Source: Congeria kusceri
Lineage: Eukaryota; Mollusca; Bivalvia; Myida; Dreissenidae
Assembly (NCBI GenBank): GCA_027627225.1
Contig: CM051026.1
Span: 1,777,501 to 1,841,500 of the forward strand
Direction of reading: 5' to 3'
Length of the DNA stretch: 64,000 bases
Every line of letters starts with the position of its first letter. The stretch's first letter is position 1. This document shows, in pieces, positions 58,641 through 64,000 of the stretch. Position numbers and translations under genes: made by a program. A model generated the notes under the pieces. That model ran no database searches. It saw nothing but the letters and a program-made list of their open reading frames with translations, and was not told where the DNA came from.

Positions 58641-59404
58641 GTTCCGATAGAGATCACTTTTGCACATACAATCCAGTTAGAATCCAAGCAAAATGTTAAT
58701 TTAAAACACAGTTATTTCGATAAAATTTGTGTTTTTTTTATCCCGCTAAAAACATGCGACCGATCGCACCTAGATCACGTGACCCCCCATATACCGTAGT
58801 ATGCGATTTTGTTCATTTGAGTGAAACAACTTAAGAATTCTACCGAGTTAACAAGAACTGATCAAAGACGTACTTTGTACTCTCAAATGATAGAGAGTAA
58901 AACAAACAACAAATATGACTGAGAAATAAAACATTATTATTTAATATAAAAACGTGAAAAAGCAGTATTAATTATCGCTGTAAGTCTTTAAGCGTTATGT
59001 ACAAACGCATGTACTTTCCATTTATAACTATCATGAGTTCAAGCAAATGATCACTATACTTGCCAATAAAATTATTATTTTGTCTTAAATAAAGTTTGTT
59101 TTTTTTAAATGATAGTTCTTTCGCTCGTTATCAAGTAGATTCATTAAGTAAGTGGCATAGCTGCCGAGACTATGACACGTGTATTACTTCACTAATTAGT
59201 ACGTACTTTGATAACGTAATTGTGCAAAATGTTATTTAAAAATTAGGATTTATATATACACATTTTGGTTACATAATAATGGTCATGCGTTTATACAAGA
59301 TTTTGATCTCATAATTGATAAGACCAGGTTTGAACAATACGAAGTCGGTCAGTCTCAGGGAAAGTACCTAAGTCTAAATTGCATTTTTTCCCCATTTTAG
59401 CGAC
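58641..59404. other. Non-coding stretch
   Basis: This contains what is probably the 5' untranslated part of the second LINE (to about 58800) and then AT-rich sequence with nothing recognised. Confidence 0.4.
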
Positions 59405-60215
59405 TGTATACTAATGAAACTGATACTCTCTAATCATATAATTATATTGTGAACCATGCCAATTCTGTTTATTGATAATCAACTAAGTGAGTATTGTATA
59501 CTAATGAAACTGATACTCTCTAATCATATAATTATATCGTGAACCATGCCAATTCTGTTTATTGATAATCAACTAAGTGAGTATTGTATACTAATGAAAC
59601 TGATACTCTCTAATCATATAATTATATCGTGAACCATGCCAATTCTGTTTATTGATAATCAACTAAGTGAGTATTGTATACTAATGAAACTGATACTCTC
59701 TAATCATATAATTATATCGTGAACCATGCCAATTCTGTTTATTGATAATCAACTAAGTGAGTATTGTATACTAATGAAACTGACACTCTCTAATCATATA
59801 ATTATATTGTGAACCATGCCAATTCTGTTTATTGATAATCAACTAAGTGAGTATTGTATACTAATGAAACTGATACTCTCTAATCATATAATTATATCGT
59901 GAACCATGCCAATTCTGTTTATTGATAATCAACTAAGTGAGTATTGTATACTAATGAAACTGACACTCTCTAATCATATAATTATATCGTGAACCATGCC
60001 AATTCTGTTTATTGATAATCAACTAAGTGAGTATTGTATACTAATGAAACTGACACTCTCTAATCATATAATTATATCGTGAACCATGCCAATTCTGTTT
60101 ATTGATAATCAACTAAGTGAGTATTGTATACTAATGAAACTGACACTCTCTAATCATATAATTATATCGTGAACCATGCCAATTCTGTTTATTGATAATC
60201 AACTAAGTGAGTATT
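59405..60215. repeat. 90-bp satellite, nine copies
   Basis: GTATACTAATGAAACTGA starts units at 59406, 59496, 59586, 59676, 59766, 59856, 59946, 60036 and 60126, an exact 90-bp period. Units are nearly identical, with two variable sites (GATACTC or GACACTC; ATATTGTG or ATATCGTG). The array lies just inside the right inverted repeat of the nest. Confidence 0.97.
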
Positions 60216-60624
60216 TATAACATTTTAAAAGTAATACGCTTTAAATTACCGCTATTTAACCAGTATTAACCACTATCGATACATCGCTGGCCTCGTTTTC
60301 GATTCGCAAATAAATTATTGTGTCGTGATAATCGCTAAAATTGGGAATGTGAAAGTCGTCTGTTATGAGGTGGATCGCAACTCCGCGCTCTGAGCGCTTT
60401 ATCTCAATATTAAATGTAGCTCAAAATAAAAATAAAAATTTTATTTAATAAAATTATTTCCATGTCACATATATTAAAAAGTCATATCGTTATGAAGAAA
60501 ACGCATTTTATTGCAGTCATTATTTAAAATTAAAACTGAGTATTCGCAAATGGATATTACAAATACAACCAATTAGAACAATAATGTCACAATAGACATA
60601 ATACTAACAACAGCAACAACACAC

Positions 60625-61075
<451 letters not shown>

Positions 61076-61109
61076 TTCTTATTATTCTTATTATTCTTAT
61101 TATTAAGCA

Positions 61110-62018
<909 letters not shown>

Positions 62019-63137
62019 CACAATGTCAGCAGAGATGATAGCTACAATGTGAGACATCCAAATATAGATGTACAATGCTGTGGTCATGGTTATTTATGAT
62101 AATAAACACAGGTTGTGAGCTATAATATTTATCCGAAGTGATACCTAAATTGTGTTGTGTTCTACTGTGTTACTATTAGCATTGCAATGCATATTCGGAA
62201 TGGTGAAAAGTCGGACATAGTACACGAGCATTAGAGCTCTAATAGTTATAATATGTGAACAAAATAATTAAAATAAATACAGATGTTCATTAACTATATA
62301 GTTATATTGTAATATTAGAAGTGGAATTTTGAAATATTTTATGGTCATTCTAGAATAACTTAAATGCAAATACTGAAAGATTTGCAATTACTTATAAGTC
62401 TGTTAATGAGAAAATTGGCGTATGTTTCTCGAATAAGTCATACTGAAGTGGACAATTAACACATACAAGTATAAATATAGTAATACACAACGTATTTAGT
62501 GACTGTTGTTAAAGAATCCCGACTTGATGTGGCCGAATGTGTGTACCAAATTATTAAAAACATGACACCTGTTAAGAATTATTTACTTGTCGTAATGACC
62601 AATCTTTAATTAATCAGTCACATCAGTATAAAAATTGCAATTGAGTAATACTCTATGTATGAGAAAAGACACAAATAATTACTTGAGCAGGTGAGAAACA
62701 GGAGATTAAAGGTACCTGATGAAGAAGTATTTAATTGTATTTAATGCAATATACTATACAATATATTCATTGCATTTAAACATTATACAATGCTTATTCC
62801 AAACATAACACATGTAAATGGAGAAAGTACATAAAACATTTTCTGGAGCAGCAATATTCACAAACAGATCATCCTTGGTTAAACAAATAAATAAATATAA
62901 TTATTAGTTAGATAACAAATTAAAACTACAAAGTAATCTTCTCATTTGACTCTGATCAATAATAGACACAAATAAACAAAATATTAATATTCATATAATG
63001 CATATATGTATATGCAAGTCAATCTCTAAGAATAAATATATTTTGCCAGATTGTATATTTATTTTTTGGATTGGGTGTATAGGTAATTGGTCACTTTCCT
63101 CAAGATTTTGGAACTTAAACATCGATGGCCAGTGACA
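62019..63137. other. AT-rich non-coding stretch
   Basis: No gene or repeat is recognised. Confidence 0.4.
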
Positions 63138-63401
63138 CTAGAATGGTTTTGGAAATGTTTTCCTCATTTCTCTATATTTACAACATAGTAATAACAAATG
63201 ATATTCCGATTTTACGATATTCATTGTACACGAGACATAGCATGAACGGAGTTTATTTCTGGGAAAACATGGACCCCACGCATGAACGATATTTTTCGGC
63301 TTAATGTAATGGTCTGTGCTATAAACTAAACCAATCAATAGACAAGAAACTTTATTCAAGTATCGTTGTCGACAAATTAGCAATATAAAACTCTTAAACA
63401 T
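63138..63401 (-). mobile_element. LINE 3' fragment
   Basis: The minus-strand frame ends CTMNIVKSEYHLLLLCCKYREM and RKTFPKPF. This is the Cys/His tail pattern (C..C, EYH, C, Y..LR) seen in the LINEs at 55.7 and 53.0 kb, here with a Cys/Ser mixture and no upstream domain. It is a decayed scrap. Confidence 0.6.
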
Positions 63402-63689
63402 TAAATAGCATGAGCATGCTTTGGAAAGAAATGCACTAGTACAGCTTGCCGTATATGAATAGATTACCTACTCGACGCATTATTTACCTTCTATGCATTA
63501 TTTTCTGTGCCGCTCTCTTTACACTTATTTTTTCTTGGATAATCCTTATTTAAAAATCCGGTAGTCATTGAAGAGCGAACATAGTTATTTTTAAGGTTTG
63601 AAAAGAAACATAAAGTTATATAAGGTAGCCAATAAGTTCTTAAATGGTATAGTATGATTTAGTATGAGTGTAATGTGTGCCGTACCGAT

Positions 63690-64000
63690 TTAGTATTAGT
63701 TTAAATCCCCAAAGCATTGCATTGACCGTTAAAGAGCGGTGACCCCAGTTGTATTATTTGTTGTGTGTCATGATTTTTTTGTATCGTGCCGTGTTGTTTT
63801 GGCAATTGGTCAGTTGCCGTAAATAAAGGACCTCGTGCCGTGTTGTTTTGGCAATTGGTCAGTTGCCGTAAATAAAGGACCTCGTGCCGTGTTGTTTTGG
63901 CAATTGGTCAGTTGCCGTAAATAAAGGACCTCGTGCCGTGTTGTTTTGGCAATTGGTCAGTTGCCGTAAATAAAGGACCTCGTGCCGTGTTGTTTTGGCA
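63690..64000 (+). repeat. Family A repeat with 49-bp tail amplification
   Basis: TTTAAATCCCCAAAGCATTGC, ATTGACCGTTAAAGAGCGGT and GACCCCAG match family A. The tail CGTGCCGTGTTGTTTTGGCA, followed by ATTGGTCAGTTGCCGTAAAT, then repeats at 63785, 63834, 63883, 63932 and 63981 with an exact 49-bp period and runs off the window end. Confidence 0.9.

Larger units (their letters stand above)
51951..60366. mobile_element. Nest bounded by ~100-bp inverted repeats
   Basis: The left side ATAATAGACCC..TTTCACATTCCC and the inverted right side ATAACAGACGA.TTTCACATTCCC match. About 45 bp further in, both arms carry GCGAATCGA.AACGAG..(T/C)G(A/G)CGATGTAT-like sequence (left near 52010-52037, right inverted near 60285-60312). 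The arms diverge by substitutions and small gaps. Between them lie two LINEs, a microsatellite and a 90-bp satellite. It may be an old DNA transposon swollen by later insertions. No transposase of its own is visible and the target duplication is unclear. Confidence 0.5.

Overview
The window looks like nuclear DNA from an animal, most probably a bivalve mollusc (a Dreissena-like genome is my guess). It is AT-rich with no bacterial gene spacing. It has spliceable genes with GT-AG introns, many non-LTR retrotransposon pieces, satellites and microsatellites, a Harbinger transposon, tRNA-derived repeats, and the degenerate ~150-170 bp arrays I associate with bivalves. I see no intact ordinary host gene. 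Nearly all recognisable coding sequence is mobile-element or pseudogene sequence.

Region by region. 0.8-7.3 kb: two broken paralogues of an uncharacterised multi-exon gene, separated by a degenerate repeat array and a LINE tail. 8.0-8.5 kb: a duplicated unit carrying tRNA-Ile-like sequences and a 16-nt stretch like a tRNA-Lys primer-binding site. 9.6-16.5 kb: bivalve-type repeats, one half of a segmental duplication, a paired palindrome and a 5'-truncated LINE. 16.7-21.0 kb: the most interesting object, a 4.27-kb element with 473-bp direct terminal repeats that read as identical. It carries a one-intron HNH-type nuclease gene (+) facing an intact 652-codon Mutator-like transposase-type gene (-), with no reverse transcriptase. 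21.9-26.1 kb: a foldback MITE, copies of a dispersed repeat and two minisatellites. 28.2-29.5 kb: a third broken paralogue, with a serine-protease-like GDSG motif. 31.4-34.2 kb: a ~168-bp degenerate array. 36-38 kb: the other half of the segmental duplication. 39.3-43.3 kb: a complete but mutated Harbinger element with TTA target duplications and two interleaved opposite-strand genes. 44.9-45.6 kb: a TA-flanked MITE. 46.8-51.9 kb: mostly unrecognised. 52.0-60.4 kb: a nest bounded by ~100-bp inverted repeats and containing two LINEs and a 90-bp satellite. 60.6-62.0 kb: very long trinucleotide microsatellites. 63.1-64.0 kb: a LINE scrap and a 49-bp tandem repeat running off the end.

How the parts work together. 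In the 16.7-21.0 kb element, the two genes start near opposite ends and converge on a ~57-bp gap. This suggests a self-contained mobile unit in which a DDE-type enzyme and an HNH nuclease are both retained. Its repeats read as identical while everything around it is decayed, so it should be a recent insertion, and it landed inside an older dispersed repeat. The Harbinger element shows the usual transposase plus MADF/Myb-like partner pair, now inactivated by stops and frameshifts. The three paralogues and the 12-16 kb versus 36-38 kb match indicate that a gene-bearing block was duplicated locally and then colonised by transposons.

All family assignments are from motif reading and memory. No database search was possible.
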